Shown: positions 8,093 through 18,028 of the stretch, one piece after another
Numbering within the stretch: the first letter of the stretch is position 1
Layout: every line of letters starts with the position of its first letter
Source of the DNA: Bradyrhizobium glycinis
Lineage (GTDB): Bacteria; Pseudomonadota; Alphaproteobacteria; Rhizobiales; Xanthobacteraceae
NCBI RefSeq assembly: GCF_016031655.1
Contig: NZ_JACCHQ010000027.1
Location: 39,560-103,559, forward strand
DNA: 64,000 nucleotides
Reading direction: 5' to 3'
The notes under the pieces: model-generated
Told to the model about the DNA's origin: nothing
Seen by the model: the letters and a program-made list of their open reading frames with translations, nothing else
Database searches by the model: none
Made by a program: the position numbers and the translations under genes

Positions 8093-8812
8093 ATGAGCAA
8101 AGCTACACCACGAAGGCGTCGATGGCGCATTGGCGAACTTGCAGAGGCGACCGGAGTAACGGTACGCACGCTGCACCATTATGAACACACGGGGCTCCTA
8201 GCCGCCTCAGAGCGTACTGACGGTGGCCACCGGATGTACGATCGCGAAAGCGTTCAACGGGTTCACCAGATTCGGGCTCTACGAGAGCTTGGTTTCTCCC
8301 TTGTCGAGATTCGCAAAGCTATGGAGGGAACGACCTCACTCACTGACCTGCTGCGCAAACATCTAGAGCGGATAGAACTTCAAGTCGCTCGAGCAACTCT
8401 GTTGCGAGATCGTCTTCGTAACATGACCATCGACAGTCAGACCCAGGTAAGTGTAGACGAGCTGCCTGCCACCCTGAATGCCATGTCGCGGGTCGAGACG
8501 CGCAGTCAGACATCCCGATGCACCTGCAAGCTTGCTGCAGATCGCGAGGAGCGGTGGCGGCGGATCCGCGACGACTTGCGGGATTGCATGGATCGGGGCG
8601 AGCACCCTTGCGGCGAGCGGGCAAAGGCTGTCGCGACTGCGGCGCGCCTGCTGATCAGCGAAATCTCCGGCGCTGATTCACGCGTTTCGATCATCTTGAA
8701 GGTACTTGCCCGATTGAGCGCCCCCCGTAGTCTGGCTGGTTGGGATCCCCGCCTCATGCAATATCTCGATCGTGCCCTTGGGGGGTTGGAGGATCAGCCG
8801 TACTGTGGTTGA
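8093..8812 (+). CDS. nolA: NolA, MerR-family nodulation regulator
   Basis: NolA is the genotype-specific nodulation regulator of Bradyrhizobium. The 239-residue product starts MSKATPRRRRWRIGELAEAT; I use the ATG at 8093 although the frame opens at a TTG at 8078. The MerR winged helix-turn-helix is clear (WRIGELAEATGVTVRTLHH, then LLAASERTDGGHRMYDRESV), followed by the helix RALRELGFSLVEIRKAME and a dimerisation coiled coil. The C-terminal domain has conserved cysteines (TSRCTCKL, DLRDCMDRGEHPCGER), where a ligand may bind. In B. japonicum nolA gives three proteins from alternative starts; in-frame ATG codons at 8321 (MEGTTS) and 8423 (MTIDSQ) could serve the same purpose. It lies downstream of nodD2, as in B. 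japonicum. Confidence 0.94.
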   Translation: MSKATPRRRRWRIGELAEATGVTVRTLHHYEHTGLLAASERTDGGHRMYDRESVQRVHQIRALRELGFSLVEIRKAMEGTTSLTDLLRKHLERIELQVARATLLRDRLRNMTIDSQTQVSVDELPATLNAMSRVETRSQTSRCTCKLAADREERWRRIRDDLRDCMDRGEHPCGERAKAVATAARLLISEISGADSRVSIILKVLARLSAPRSLAGWDPRLMQYLDRALGGLEDQPYCG

Positions 8813-8926
8813 TCGGCGGCTCTGATGCCGGCCGGCAGATCTCGGATTGGACCGGACAAATCTAACGGACCTCGACAATCCGAGTCTCCCCGACGACGCC
8901 TTATCGAGATTCCCTACAAACGGGCC

Positions 8927-8957
8927 TTGAACCGCACGTAACGTCACATTGTAGACT
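8927..8957 (+). promoter_or_regulatory. MerR-type promoter/operator copy C, upstream of the LivJ-like pseudogene
   Basis: TTGAAC (8927-8932), 19 bp, TAGACT (8952-8957), with ACGTAACGT in the spacer. It aligns without gaps to the nolA promoter at 8047. It lies 123 bp before the start of the decayed binding-protein gene at 9080 and points toward it. Confidence 0.55.
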
Positions 8958-9079
8958 CTACCCTGATCGCAATCTGGCCGCCCTAACGCACGCTTCGCGT
9001 GACCGGTGACTTCAACCTATAGGCTCGCCTGGTTACAGCTGCTGGCGTGTCACTTCATGTGAGCATTGGGAGCTCAGCA

Positions 9080-10173
9080 ATGTTGAATAGGCATTATGCT
9101 TCTGCCGCGAGTGCAGCGCTTCTCTTCTGGGCCCTTGCCTCGGCTGCGCGCGGCTCCGAGGTCAATATTGCCATGACTGGGCCAATGAACGGAAAGAGCG
9201 CTGTGTTGGGCTTGCAAACGCGCGACTCTGCGGCTGCCGCGATCGAGGTGTTGAACGCCTCGGGGCGACTTCCCGATCTCAGGATGATCTCAAGCGTCGC
9301 CTACTCCGCCTGCGACCCGAGCCAAGCTGTCGCAATCGCGAATAGGTTCGCAACAGGGCGGCTACGGATGGTCATTGACCATTCTTGTTCCTCTTTGTCG
9401 GTCGCGGTTTCCGGACTCTACGTCGAAGCAGGCATCGTTCAGCTGTCATTTAACTCGACAATTCCTCGGTTAACAGAACGCAGCCTTCAGATCGTGTTTC
9501 GGATCTGCAGCCGCCACGGCCAACATGGCGCCGCCGCCGCTGAGTACATTCACAGAAACTTCCCTAACGACAAGATCGCAGTGCTCGGCGACAGGGGCAC
9601 CACGGGCACGTTTGTCGCCGACCTGGTTGAGTCACAGCTTGAAATGTTGGGGCAACATGTCATTCGGCAAAGCTACGTAGCCGGCGAAACGGACTTCACA
9701 GCGCTGGTCTCAAGAATGGAGAAGGATGGGGTCCGCACCGTGTATATCGCCGGCTGTCATACTGAAATCGCTTATTCATACACCGGCCATCCGAAGCAGG
9801 GCGGCCGCATCGTCACGGTGAGCGATACCTTGATGACCTCTGAATTCTTCGACATTACAAGCAGCGCTGGAGATGGCACAGTCTTTGACTTCATGTCGGC
9901 CCCGCCAGGACTGCCAATGCGCCGGCGAGGGCCGGACTCAAGCGTCCAGCCTGTCCGCTGAAGGCACGACGCGCCTATGCCGCCGTGAAAGCATGGCCAG
10001 GGGAGATGAACCGGACCGGCTCTCTCAATGCTGAGCGCGCCGCAAGCGCACTTCGTTCATTGGCGATCAAGACCGTGGTTGGGCCAGTTCGGATCGGCAC
10101 AACGAACCACAATGCTGTTCCTGGTTTTCTGGTTTGCCGCTGGCGCGACGGCCGTGTTGAGACTCTCGAATAG
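9080..10173 (+). pseudogene. Branched-chain amino acid (LivJ-type) ABC substrate-binding protein, broken
   Basis: A periplasmic binding protein of the LivJ type. Start at the ATG at 9080: signal peptide up to ASAARGSE, then VNIAMTGPMNGKSAVLG, a CDPSQAVAIANRF segment, the pocket around SCSSLSVAVSGLYVEAG, DFTALVSRMEKDGVRTVYIAG, and TSEFFDITSSAGDGT. The frame ends at 9961 with unrelated residues (SSVQPVR). The C-terminal part continues in another frame at 9985-10173 (NAERAASALRSLAIKTVVGP ... GFLVCRWRDGRVE), but the segment between is shortened, so there is an internal deletion plus a frameshift near 9910-9960. No permease or ATPase genes are nearby. Probably inactive. Confidence 0.75.
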
Positions 10174-10219
10174 AACTGATTGGCGTCGACGCCCCTTCCC
10201 CGAGCCCAAAGTGACACAG

Positions 10220-10372
10220 ATGATGAGATGCCCTCAGCACGCTGGAGCAGCGATACTCGCAAGCTCCCTTATACTTGCTGCTTTCGTAGCGTTCGTCGCG
10301 TTCGTTGCAGCTCTAGCAGAATTACCCGATGTCGACCTGAACGAGACGCTGCATCCAATGATTGACAAGTAG
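10220..10372 (+). CDS. Possible small exported protein
   Basis: A 50-codon frame beginning MMRCPQHAGAAILASS with a hydrophobic stretch made of repeated A-F-V units (AAFVAFVAFVAAL), then a short acidic tail DVDLNETLHPMIDK. It could be a signal peptide with a short mature part, or a chance frame in a decayed tract. The tandem GCGTTCGT-like units at 10287-10307 explain the repeated residues. No family recognised. Confidence 0.2.
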   Translation: MMRCPQHAGAAILASSLILAAFVAFVAFVAALAELPDVDLNETLHPMIDK

Positions 10373-12206
10373 TCGCCGTGCCGAGCTGAGCCAGCTCGCA
10401 GGCACAGGATCTCTGAAGCGTCCCTGTACGATTGAGCTAGGTCGCGTCGGCGTGGACGTTTCTGCTTCTTCGTTCGCCATATGGAAGGGGCAGGTGCCAA
10501 CTACTTTCTTTCAGTGCATTTGGAAACCTTCCGCTGGAGATTTCCCTGCACACGGCAACCGCAATCAAAGCGGAAATCCTCGATCGCTTTGGCGGACCGT
10601 CTACATTTGGCAGTGATGCTTGGCAAGGAGCCCCGCGCACGAGGTTCTTCGAGTCTGGTTGCGATTTTGGCTGCTTGTTAGCGTTGGGCGAAGGCGATCG
10701 TCAGCCTCAACGGCAGTGATGTCCGCCTCATCTTTTGGCCGCACTTCTTCTTACTTCAGCGGATGAAACTCTGCTTCCGAAGGGAATTTCCTCGTAGTGA
10801 GCGTTTTTTACGCAATGAGTTTGGTCGGCACAGGCGGAATTGGCGGCGGTGCCGTCCACGTCGGCAACGGCAAGATTGCCGGGATGGACGGTGCAAACGT
10901 CCGCTGTGATAGCACCTACATCCGAGCAAGCTCAATGCGCCAGCCACACGGTCAACGTCGCGACCTTGTATTTTAAATCTTAGCAGGCCATCAACGAATC
11001 AGCAGGCTCGCTGAAAGCATTAAGGTCACTGAAACCAAGTCGGCGGCAAACACTAATTAACCGGTTTAGAGGATGAGACTAGTCGCGCGCGCTATCCACG
11101 AACTGAATGCATTGCTATCAACACTTTCGATTTTACCAATTTCAGCCAAATACCCCATAACTCGATCGCCGGTTTCCGGGAAGCACATTTCACGGCTCTT
11201 GTGTGACAATGTATCATCTTTGCTTTCAGCATAGTCACAGACCACTTGACGCTTCTCGTGGCTGCATCCGCAACGACACTCCTCAATCTTTGAAGTCGAC
11301 GCAGGTGTGGCGCAAATGCAGTGGGATAGCCGATCGCAGCGGCGGCCGCCCAATCTACCGCACTGCCGCCTCCCTCTTTCCCATCACGCTAAAGCTGTGC
11401 AAGAAGGCCGGCTCTTACGCAAACTGCTCGGCCAGGGAAAATGCGTGCGCGACATAGGGTTTGGGCAGGGAGACTCCCCTCTGCAGCGGCGCGGGATGGA
11501 CTTGTGGCCCTGACCAAGCGGCCAGCGTCGACAATCCGCCGCTGCGCCGGCCTGCAGACAAAGCAATGCAGTCAGCTATGGGACTGCCCGAGTACAAGAC
11601 ACATATCCTCCAGCCTAAGACGAGGCACTGATATCGATCCGTGTGATGAGACCAGCCTCGCAATCTTACCCACCTCCCTAGCTTGTGATCGCAGATTCTC
11701 ACCCCGCTCGCGTGGTCAGTTTTCGTCGGCGTGCCGTGCGCACACGCCATGTCATGCTATGCGCCGACTCTCCTCGATCGTATTACGCGGTTATGCCTCG
11801 TCAGCGCTTCCTACATCACCATTTGAACGGGCGGCGGCCGCGCGCGATCTACCTGTCGATCTCAGCACGCGCAGCTTCCAAAAGTCGATCCGCGCGTTCA
11901 GCTTGCCAGGCATCATCTCTAGCCAAGGACCGCTACGGGAAAGCGCAACGTATGTAGCGGATCATGGTGGTGTTGGGTTGCCTCGCATGGGCTGGCGCAC
12001 CATTCTCCGGTGTGGTGAGGAGTCCGGTTCTGGGGCCGCTAACGAGCCATCTTCAGCAACTGCGGCCGGATTGCTTGCAGCGTGGTGGACCAGCTGTAAC
12101 CAAAGGGCTCGGCAGAGACGGGATGAAGCCTTTCGCCGCGTCTGCCGTCTCGCGACCAGAAAGAACGAACAACCGCTAATCAACCTAAGTAATTTGGAGC
12201 AATACC
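10373..12206. other. Decayed, gene-poor tract
   Basis: About 1.8 kb with no gene I can support. One suggestive scrap at 10832-10960 reads GTGGIGGGAVHVGNGKIAG then MDGANV, and continues in a second frame as HTVNVATLYFKS; it may be a shifted fragment of a small conserved gene, but it is too short to name. The open frames at 11441-12217 give no recognisable protein. Confidence 0.4.
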
Positions 12207-12584
12207 GTGGAACTTGACCCTTCCAATTCACGCATACAGGATCTCGAGGATCGCGTCGACCTGCAGCTCGACATCGTGGCCGCCCTCATACGCGAGGAAG
12301 GCAACGAGGTCGAAGCTATCCGACTCCTTAACGCACTCACAGATCAGATGATTGCGGCGGAACTAGAGCTTGGTCAGCTCGGCGATACCAGGACCCGTCG
12401 CCATGCCGTCGGCCGGCGGGTGGGGCGACTGTCGCAAGATCTTGGCGTTTACTACCCAGAAGACCTGCAAGTTTTGGGACGCCTTCTCGACCAGGCAGTG
12501 GCGGCATTACCGATAGCGCTGCGAACTCCCGCCAACAAAATCACAATCGCCAAGCTAATTCTGGCACGTGCAGCAGCGGAATGA
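12207..12584 (+). CDS. Small conserved hypothetical protein
   Basis: A 125-residue protein from a GTG at 12207, with GGAG 9 bp upstream. Residues 1-75 look helical (IQDLEDRVDLQLDIVAALI, DQMIAAELELGQLG) and the C-terminal half carries YYPEDLQVLGRLLDQAVAAL and NKITIAKLILARAAAE, shared with the truncated copy at 7714-7971. No signal peptide, membrane segment or known domain. Two copies near the nod genes suggest a family that spreads within this island. Function unknown. Confidence 0.6.
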   Translation: MELDPSNSRIQDLEDRVDLQLDIVAALIREEGNEVEAIRLLNALTDQMIAAELELGQLGDTRTRRHAVGRRVGRLSQDLGVYYPEDLQVLGRLLDQAVAALPIALRTPANKITIAKLILARAAAE

Positions 12585-13362
12585 CATTTCGCTGGCTTCT
12601 TCAGGCAGATGGCGGAGCGCATTATCGCTGGCCGAGATGCATGCGACGAGCCGTACTCACTTGCGATCGACGGCTTGGGGTCGAGGGCTCATCGTCCCCG
12701 TAAGTGACGCCTTTCCGCCGTTTTTTCCCAACTGCTCGCCCCCCACAGTTCGTGGCAGGTGCGCCTTATTACCCGGCTCGCGCCGGAGATGACACCGCTA
12801 CGTTTGCTCAAGGCCTTGAATGACCTGCGGCCTACTCCAAAAGCTAGCAGCTGGGAAGCGCAACCCAGCCCATGCGCATCAGACATCGCGCGGACTCACC
12901 TGGAGCAGAAACCTCCTCACGGAGAGCTGGACGCGATGCGCAGGGTCCAACGGGATGACGGGCCGCGGAATCATGTCAAGCAAACGAGCAGCGTTCGGAA
13001 TACGCCACATCGGTCCAAAAAGGACAACTCAAGCACTTTTACGACTAGAACGAATAATTCTTCCGATCGTAAGAAGAAGATCCGCAAATGTGACCATGCC
13101 AAGCAAAAAGAGCACGGTGGCAACGACGCGCGCGAACTACGCGCGCTCATTTCTGGTGTTTCATAATCTATCGAACTTGCCTTGGAATACCAAGTTTGGT
13201 CATCGGAAGTTCAACAAGCATCTATATACGTCATTGCAGCGCTGAGAGCAGATCGATACGCAAGCGGGCTGCTGATCCCGCATCTTACCTTGCGGGGACA
13301 AGCCACAAGCCCTCGGTTAGCGGCAAGAGCTTTCTTGTATCTGAGCGTTGAGGAGTGTTGAG
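12585..13362. other. Gap without recognisable genes
   Basis: About 780 bp. Overlapping open frames at 12759-13166 and 12820-13245 read as low-information basic sequence and match no family I know. Confidence 0.4.
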
Positions 13363-13605
13363 ATGAGTCAGTTCTTACCAGAGCAAACGCGGGTGTCAGA
13401 TGCTACCGTGAGCGTCGTATTTGATAAGGCTTGGCGATTTGTCGAGAAAGACCCGTTGCTGGCGCACAATCTCAAAACGGTCCTTCATAGCCGGTTGCGA
13501 ACTGTCCTTGAGTGTTCGATAAGGAACGGCGAACGGAATACACTAGATTTGGCAAACGAGGCGATACGTAATTTGAGGGCTGAACTGGCGCCGACCCAGC
13601 GATAA
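13363..13605 (+). CDS. Small hypothetical protein
   Basis: An 80-residue protein if started at the ATG at 13363 (MSQFLPEQTRVSD); the frame also has an upstream start at 13348 in poorer context. GAGGAGTGTTGAG precedes it. The sequence is balanced and helical (VVFDKAWRFVEKDPLLAHNL, HSRLRTVLE, TLDLANEAIRNLRAEL), unlike the noisy frames around it, which is why I accept it as a gene. No known domain. It stands alone between decayed tracts. Confidence 0.5.
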   Translation: MSQFLPEQTRVSDATVSVVFDKAWRFVEKDPLLAHNLKTVLHSRLRTVLECSIRNGERNTLDLANEAIRNLRAELAPTQR

Positions 13606-14089
13606 GGAGCTTGCATCTACTGGCAGATGGCTGGGTTCGTTAAGGCTCTTGGGGATCTGGTGAAAACAACAGGGTCAGAGGCGTGTTCGAGCTAACCGTC
13701 CTCCACTCATGTTCCGCCCCGCCGAAGAGGAGCACATTCCCGACCGCTGTTGTCAGTGCGGCTCTTCGGCGAACCCACACACCACTAAGCTGAAACTCGA
13801 AGCGCATCAGCGACGAGCCGGGTCAGCCGCCATTCGCCGGCGCCGAGAAAAGGCATGCCGCCCGACTTTGGTTCGATACGCGCTCGCGCAACGTCGAAGT
13901 TGCCACTTCAGGCCGACCCATTCCTCGAGGCTGCGCATCGCACGTTGCGCGCTTCGCAATCTAACGCGGCGTGCGATTGCACCCTTTCTTTCGAAGACGT
14001 GTTGTGCCCCGGTTACAGCAATTGGCGACCTTATTGTTGAACGTACGCCGCCGGGGCGTAGGGAAACAACACCCGAACGAAGAATTTTC
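13606..14089. other. Gap without recognisable genes
   Basis: About 480 bp with only overlapping arginine-rich frames on both strands. Nothing recognised. Confidence 0.35.
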
Positions 14090-14794
14090 TCGTTCTGACC
14101 GCAAGCATCGGCGCACTCAGTGCGGCAGCTCCCGCATTCGGCACGGACCTCTCCGAGCAGCACGTCAAGATCAAGGCACCCCCGCTCTTGGTCGCAGCCC
14201 CGATTTCGATCTGTCCGGCTACTATATCGTTGTCAATGGCGGCTGGGGCACGAGCCACAATTGCTGGGATTTCAATGGCGTCACTGCCGAGGTTGCCATA
14301 ATTCAGCTGGCGCCACTATTGGCGAGCAGATGGCTTTCGTTGGTACATCTTCAAAATGGTCTATGGCATAGAGGGCAACTGGGCTGACTTCAGCGGCTCC
14401 AACGTCAGCACCGCCTTCCCAGCAATCGCCAATGGCACCAAGACACATGCATCCGGTCTGCTCACCGATCATATCGGCTACGCGTTCGATACTGTGCTGC
14501 TTTACACCAAGGGTGGTGCTGCGGTGACAGCAACCTATCACATCGACTTGGTGGCGACTGGCACTGAGCTTGCCAAAAGCAATGACGTGCGTTGGGGCGG
14601 TGCGCTGGGCGCCGGTGCCGAAGTCAGCATCACACCCGCACCGGTCAGCTGGCGTCGAGGATGCCCACCTGTTCATGCAGCCCAGCAACGCAAGCTCCCC
14701 AACCCCTGTTGGCACCGATCGCGTCCACCAGGACGTCGATCTCATCACGGCACGTCTCAATTACAAGTTTGGTCCGGCGTTTGCCAAATGGTGA
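14090..14794 (+). pseudogene. Outer-membrane beta-barrel protein (Omp25/RopB-like), multiply frameshifted
   Basis: Pieces of one exported beta-barrel protein in successive frames: a signal peptide end (LTASIGALSAAAPAFG at about 14094), DLSGYYIVVNGGWGTSHNCW (14207-14270), EGNWADFSGSNVS then GLLTDHIGYAFDTVLLYTKGG (14356-14520), and finally DAHLFMQPSNA ... TARLNYKFGPAFAKW ending at 14794. The alternating pattern, IGYAFD-LLY-KGG and terminal NYKFG are typical of the rhizobial Omp25/31-like family. At least three frameshifts separate them. A strong terminator follows at 14819, marking the old 3' end. Confidence 0.7.
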
Positions 14795-14818
14795 TCTCCA
14801 CGCGCTTGTTTCAATCTG

Positions 14819-14847
14819 GAGCCCCGACCAGGGTCGGGGCTCTTTCT
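14819..14847 (+). terminator. Rho-independent terminator after the beta-barrel pseudogene
   Basis: A perfect stem AGCCCCGACC/GGTCGGGGCT with a two-base loop (AG), followed by CTTTCTT. It lies 25 bp after the stop of the decayed porin gene and has stayed intact although the gene has not. Confidence 0.85.
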
Positions 14848-15040
14848 TCAGACGCTCCTCTGCCGCGCATTCCTGTCGCACTTCCGAAGCAGCAGGCGAG
14901 CTCCGCTAAAGGCCGGGTCACCAGCTGGATGGAGCGAAAACGCCTCGCTCCACGTTAGCAGACCAGATCAGTCGATTCCACGTCGTTGAGGGTCCTTGCA
15001 AAAATGGGACGTTGGTGCTCGTTCCGTTCGACTGATGAAT

Positions 15041-15763
15041 TCAAAGAACATCGAGGCGAATAGCCGTAACGATCGCTTGAATCCGGCTGGTCGCATCCAG
15101 CTTTCGCATCGCATTCTTCATGTGAAAATTGACAGTATTCTCGCTGACTCCGAGTATCCTTCCAATTTCCCATGACGATTTCCCCTCTGCCGCCCATCGC
15201 ATGCAGCTGAGCTCCCGCTGCGATAGTGCGACTTTCCGGTCGCACTCACTATTGGAGGGAGGAGCGATCTCGCCATAGGCGGTATGAAAGAGGCAAGCCA
15301 GCGCGTTAAGATGACCGATGCGGTCCTGAGGGTCAGCGTCTTCGGATGGAGATGCAAACGATACCACAGATATCCGACCCAACGGGCCGAACAATGGCAC
15401 GCTCATACCATGTTTCAGGCCCGCCTCTCTCGCTTCGTCCAGTACGCGTCTCTCGTCTGGTTGTAGTTGGTAGTGGTCGGCAAGTTGATCCCACAAAAAC
15501 GGCCGCTTGTGCATTGGCGTCCGCCGCACCACTGGATCAATAGTATGGTACTTGCGTTTGAAGTATCGATCGCACCAGTCTGCCGGCCACTTCACAGCCA
15601 CGGTCGGAGGTGGATACTCCGCCAGGGGCTCGATGAAGTTGAGAGCGCCGTAAGCGACCTCACTAAATCCTTCTTCGGTGGCACAGCTTACAAGGAGCTC
15701 GAACAACGCTTTGAGCGAACGGGTCTGGTTCGCACATTCCGTGAAGCTAAAGAGCCGTTCCAT
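15041..15763 (-). CDS. LuxR-type regulator with autoinducer-binding domain (solo)
   Basis: Quorum-sensing type transcription factor of 240 residues. I start at 15763 (MERLFSFTECANQTRS); the frame opens 23 codons earlier but those residues do not look like the family. The N-terminal autoinducer-binding domain has Y-W-D-Y style aromatic positions (VKWPADWCDRYFKRKYHTIDPVV, KRPFLWDQL) and GLKHGMSVPLFGPLGRISVVSF. The C-terminal LuxR helix-turn-helix is complete (LSQRELSCMRWAAEGKSSWE, IGRILGVSENTVNFH, MKNAMRKL). No luxI-type synthase is adjacent, so it is a solo or partners a distant synthase. Surrounding DNA is decayed, but this frame is intact. Confidence 0.85.
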   Translation of the reverse strand: MERLFSFTECANQTRSLKALFELLVSCATEEGFSEVAYGALNFIEPLAEYPPPTVAVKWPADWCDRYFKRKYHTIDPVVRRTPMHKRPFLWDQLADHYQLQPDERRVLDEAREAGLKHGMSVPLFGPLGRISVVSFASPSEDADPQDRIGHLNALACLFHTAYGEIAPPSNSECDRKVALSQRELSCMRWAAEGKSSWEIGRILGVSENTVNFHMKNAMRKLDATSRIQAIVTAIRLDVL

Positions 15764-17471
15764 GGCCTGAACTCTTGCGTGTGTTCTTTGTGAATTCTGA
15801 GCGCTCGCCCGGTGCGTCAGACCGCTCGCCAAGTCGTTGCCCCGCCGCCGGATGCGTCGGCTTGATCGTCACATCAAACAGCCGAAATGCCGCGGCCATC
15901 CCTGGTCCCAGCTGAGCGGCACGCCGTGATCGGAGCGCCCTTGCAAATGCAAAGTAATCGGTCCAGCTCGTCGATGACGGGCTGGCCAGATCGGGGATCA
16001 CCGCGCCCTCATCCGTGTTGATGGCCTGTGCCATCGAGGGGTTCTGTCCGGACAACGCTTCTCTTTGTCTGCAGGGCGCGCACGAGGAGATCCTGGGCAC
16101 TGAACTCAGCGATACAGAGAAAGCAGAGGACGCCGATGCCCCTCGCGGTGACGGACTTGACCCGCGCGTGCTCGGTATCCATTGTTTGCTCGCCGATGAA
16201 GACGACAGGAGCGTCATGTTTCCTCCCCATCTTGCGAATTGCCATCGCCTATTGTTGGCAGAACTTCCTCCCTGTGACGGCGTCGGGGATGCGATCGATG
16301 AGCAATGCGCAATACCCGAAGCCGTACTCCTCGCATCCTCGCCCGGCGTCTCAGCGAAGCCGTCCGGCAGGTCCGGCGCGAATGAATCGAAGGGGGAGAA
16401 AATGGCCACCTCGAAGGCGCAACGGGCGGTACGCACAGTCGCGAGGCTTGCTTGATGCAGAGGATACTTTGCATGCGCATCTCCAGAAGGAGGGTCCTGG
16501 ACGACTAGCAAGTGTCGTACCAACTGTGATTTCGCGAAAATCAACCCTCAGAATATCGGTTTGTAGTCCGATTTGTGGTTCGCCGGTAAATGCGTGAAGC
16601 AATCATGACATCGGGAGGAAATGCAACAGGGCCATTTGCGCGGGTGTCGCGGCACCAGTGACCGCGCGTATGAAATGTAGAGCTCCTCTCGGCGGCAGCC
16701 TCAAGTCTGTGTTTGCTCCTAACCGTCGACGTCGCAAGCGTAGCCCTCTCGCAACTCAACTACCATCTTGGAAACTGAGAAAGACGTGGCACGTGAAGTC
16801 CAGACCTTGAGCGGGCTATACCTTGCATCGCCCGGATCCCCGAATAGGCGCGCGGAATCGGCCTTAGCGGAATGACAATTGCGCCGGCACCTTACGTTCG
16901 GATCATGATGTGGCTGACCTTTTGCGAAATATGGTCCGCGGACGCGCGGTAATTACCGCCCCCCGCCACGAAGCCACCAAATGTCGCGCATGTCTCTTGA
17001 GTTCTTCGGCGCCTCCGTTGCGTTCCAGAAGGGGTATGCTGGCGCATGGCGGGACGACCCTACCATTCCTTGGCCTTGTCTAGAGCCTAGAACACGCTGA
17101 GACCATCTGACGCGGTATCGCTCAACGTGCTAACGATCTCGAGCAGGGGACAGACTCAAGCGGTTCGCAGGCGTAAGCATTGATTGTTTGATTAGCGAGC
17201 TGAAGGCCGTGATGGCCATCGATCAGATCCCCACGTATGTAGCCGTCGCTGTGGCTTCTTGATTGTTGCCGCCAACCGTCTTCGGGGTAGTCGTCACCTG
17301 CTGGCCCGGCGAATCGAGCTGTTCCATTATGACATCGCGTGCTGTGCCCGGCTTCTAGCCTAGTAAAACTGTTCGGCGGGAAACATCTCGCTGCCTTGAT
17401 ATGCCGAAGCAGAATAGCAACGCATCTCAGATAATGTCACATGCGAGGTATGTGGCCGGGCTCGCACTAGG
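15764..17471. other. Decayed tract between the luxR gene and IS5 remnant
   Basis: No intact gene. On the minus strand between about 16540 and 16009, pieces in different frames (VAIFSPFDSFAPDLPDGF, then YCALLIDRIPDAVTG, then MGRKHDAPVVFIGEQTMD) could be one broken gene resembling a receiver-like or flavodoxin-like fold, but I cannot name it. Nothing recognisable in 16600-17471. Confidence 0.35.
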
Positions 17472-17988
17472 GTCTGTACTCAATAAGGATTCCCCTCGAA
17501 TGGGAATTGTGATTCAAGCTTTCCGATGGAGGGAGGCTTGGATGGCGAAGCAGGTCGATTGGCTGAGCGATGCGGAATGGAGGCGAATCGAGCCGCTGTT
17601 GCCACGAGGTCGTCGCGGCGCACATCGGGTGGATGATTCGCCGGGTGAAGATTGACCGTATCTGCTAAGGACCAGACCGGCCCATCGCGCGAAGACGATC
17701 GGCGTATCATCAGCAGTAGTTTTCATGTGCGTCAGCGCGGCGGAGTGCCCGCCCACACGACGATCTACGAGCATCAATCGCTGGGCCAAGCGCCCCATGG
17801 GCAGCTGTTCTTGAAGCTCTCGCCCGCAGCGGGAACGACAGCGTGACTTTGTCCATGGGCTCTGCCTAGATCGAGGCGAACCGATCCGTTAGCGCGAAAA
17901 GGGGAGCATAGACATGCTGTCGCCCGTTTGTGCGGTGGGCGGACGACGAAAATCCGCGCGCTGGCGCCCTGATTGGAAACCTTACACG
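17472..17988 (+). mobile_element. IS5-family element remnant 1 (left end plus transposase fragment)
   Basis: Begins with a terminal-repeat-like sequence GGGTCTGTACTCAATAAGG. A transposase start follows (MAKQVDWLSDAEWRRIEPLL, PRGRRGAHRVDD), which is the N-terminal domain of IS5-family transposases, then frameshifted pieces. The tail (GGGCGGACGACGAAAATCC and onward to ACCTT near 17983) aligns with the same stretch in remnant 2 at about 19090-19135. Similarity stops just where the tts box at 17988 begins. Confidence 0.7.
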
Positions 17989-18017
17989 ACGTCAGCTTGC
18001 CGACAGCTTCTACCTGC
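17988..18017 (+). promoter_or_regulatory. tts box (TtsI binding site) before the GNAT gene
   Basis: The sequence ACGTCAGCTTGCCGACAGCT followed by TCTACC matches the tts box consensus (TCGTCAGCTTnTCGAAAGCT) at nearly every fixed position. TtsI, a response-regulator-like activator, turns on type III effector genes from such boxes. It begins at the edge of the IS5 remnant. Confidence 0.7.
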
Positions 18018-18028
18018 AATCCGCTGCG

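Noticed and set aside
10780..10980. Gly-rich fragment with a second frame, possible GrlR-like gene
   Set aside because: Too short and broken to assign; could be chance.
12560..12580. Possible sigma-54 site (TGGCACGTGCAGC)
   Set aside because: The -12 half lacks TTGC at the right spacing and it lies inside a coding region; no convincing NifA/RpoN promoter found in the window.
15747..16544. 265-codon minus frame
   Set aside because: Ser/Pro/Arg-rich, overlaps the luxR upstream region, and looks like a shadow.
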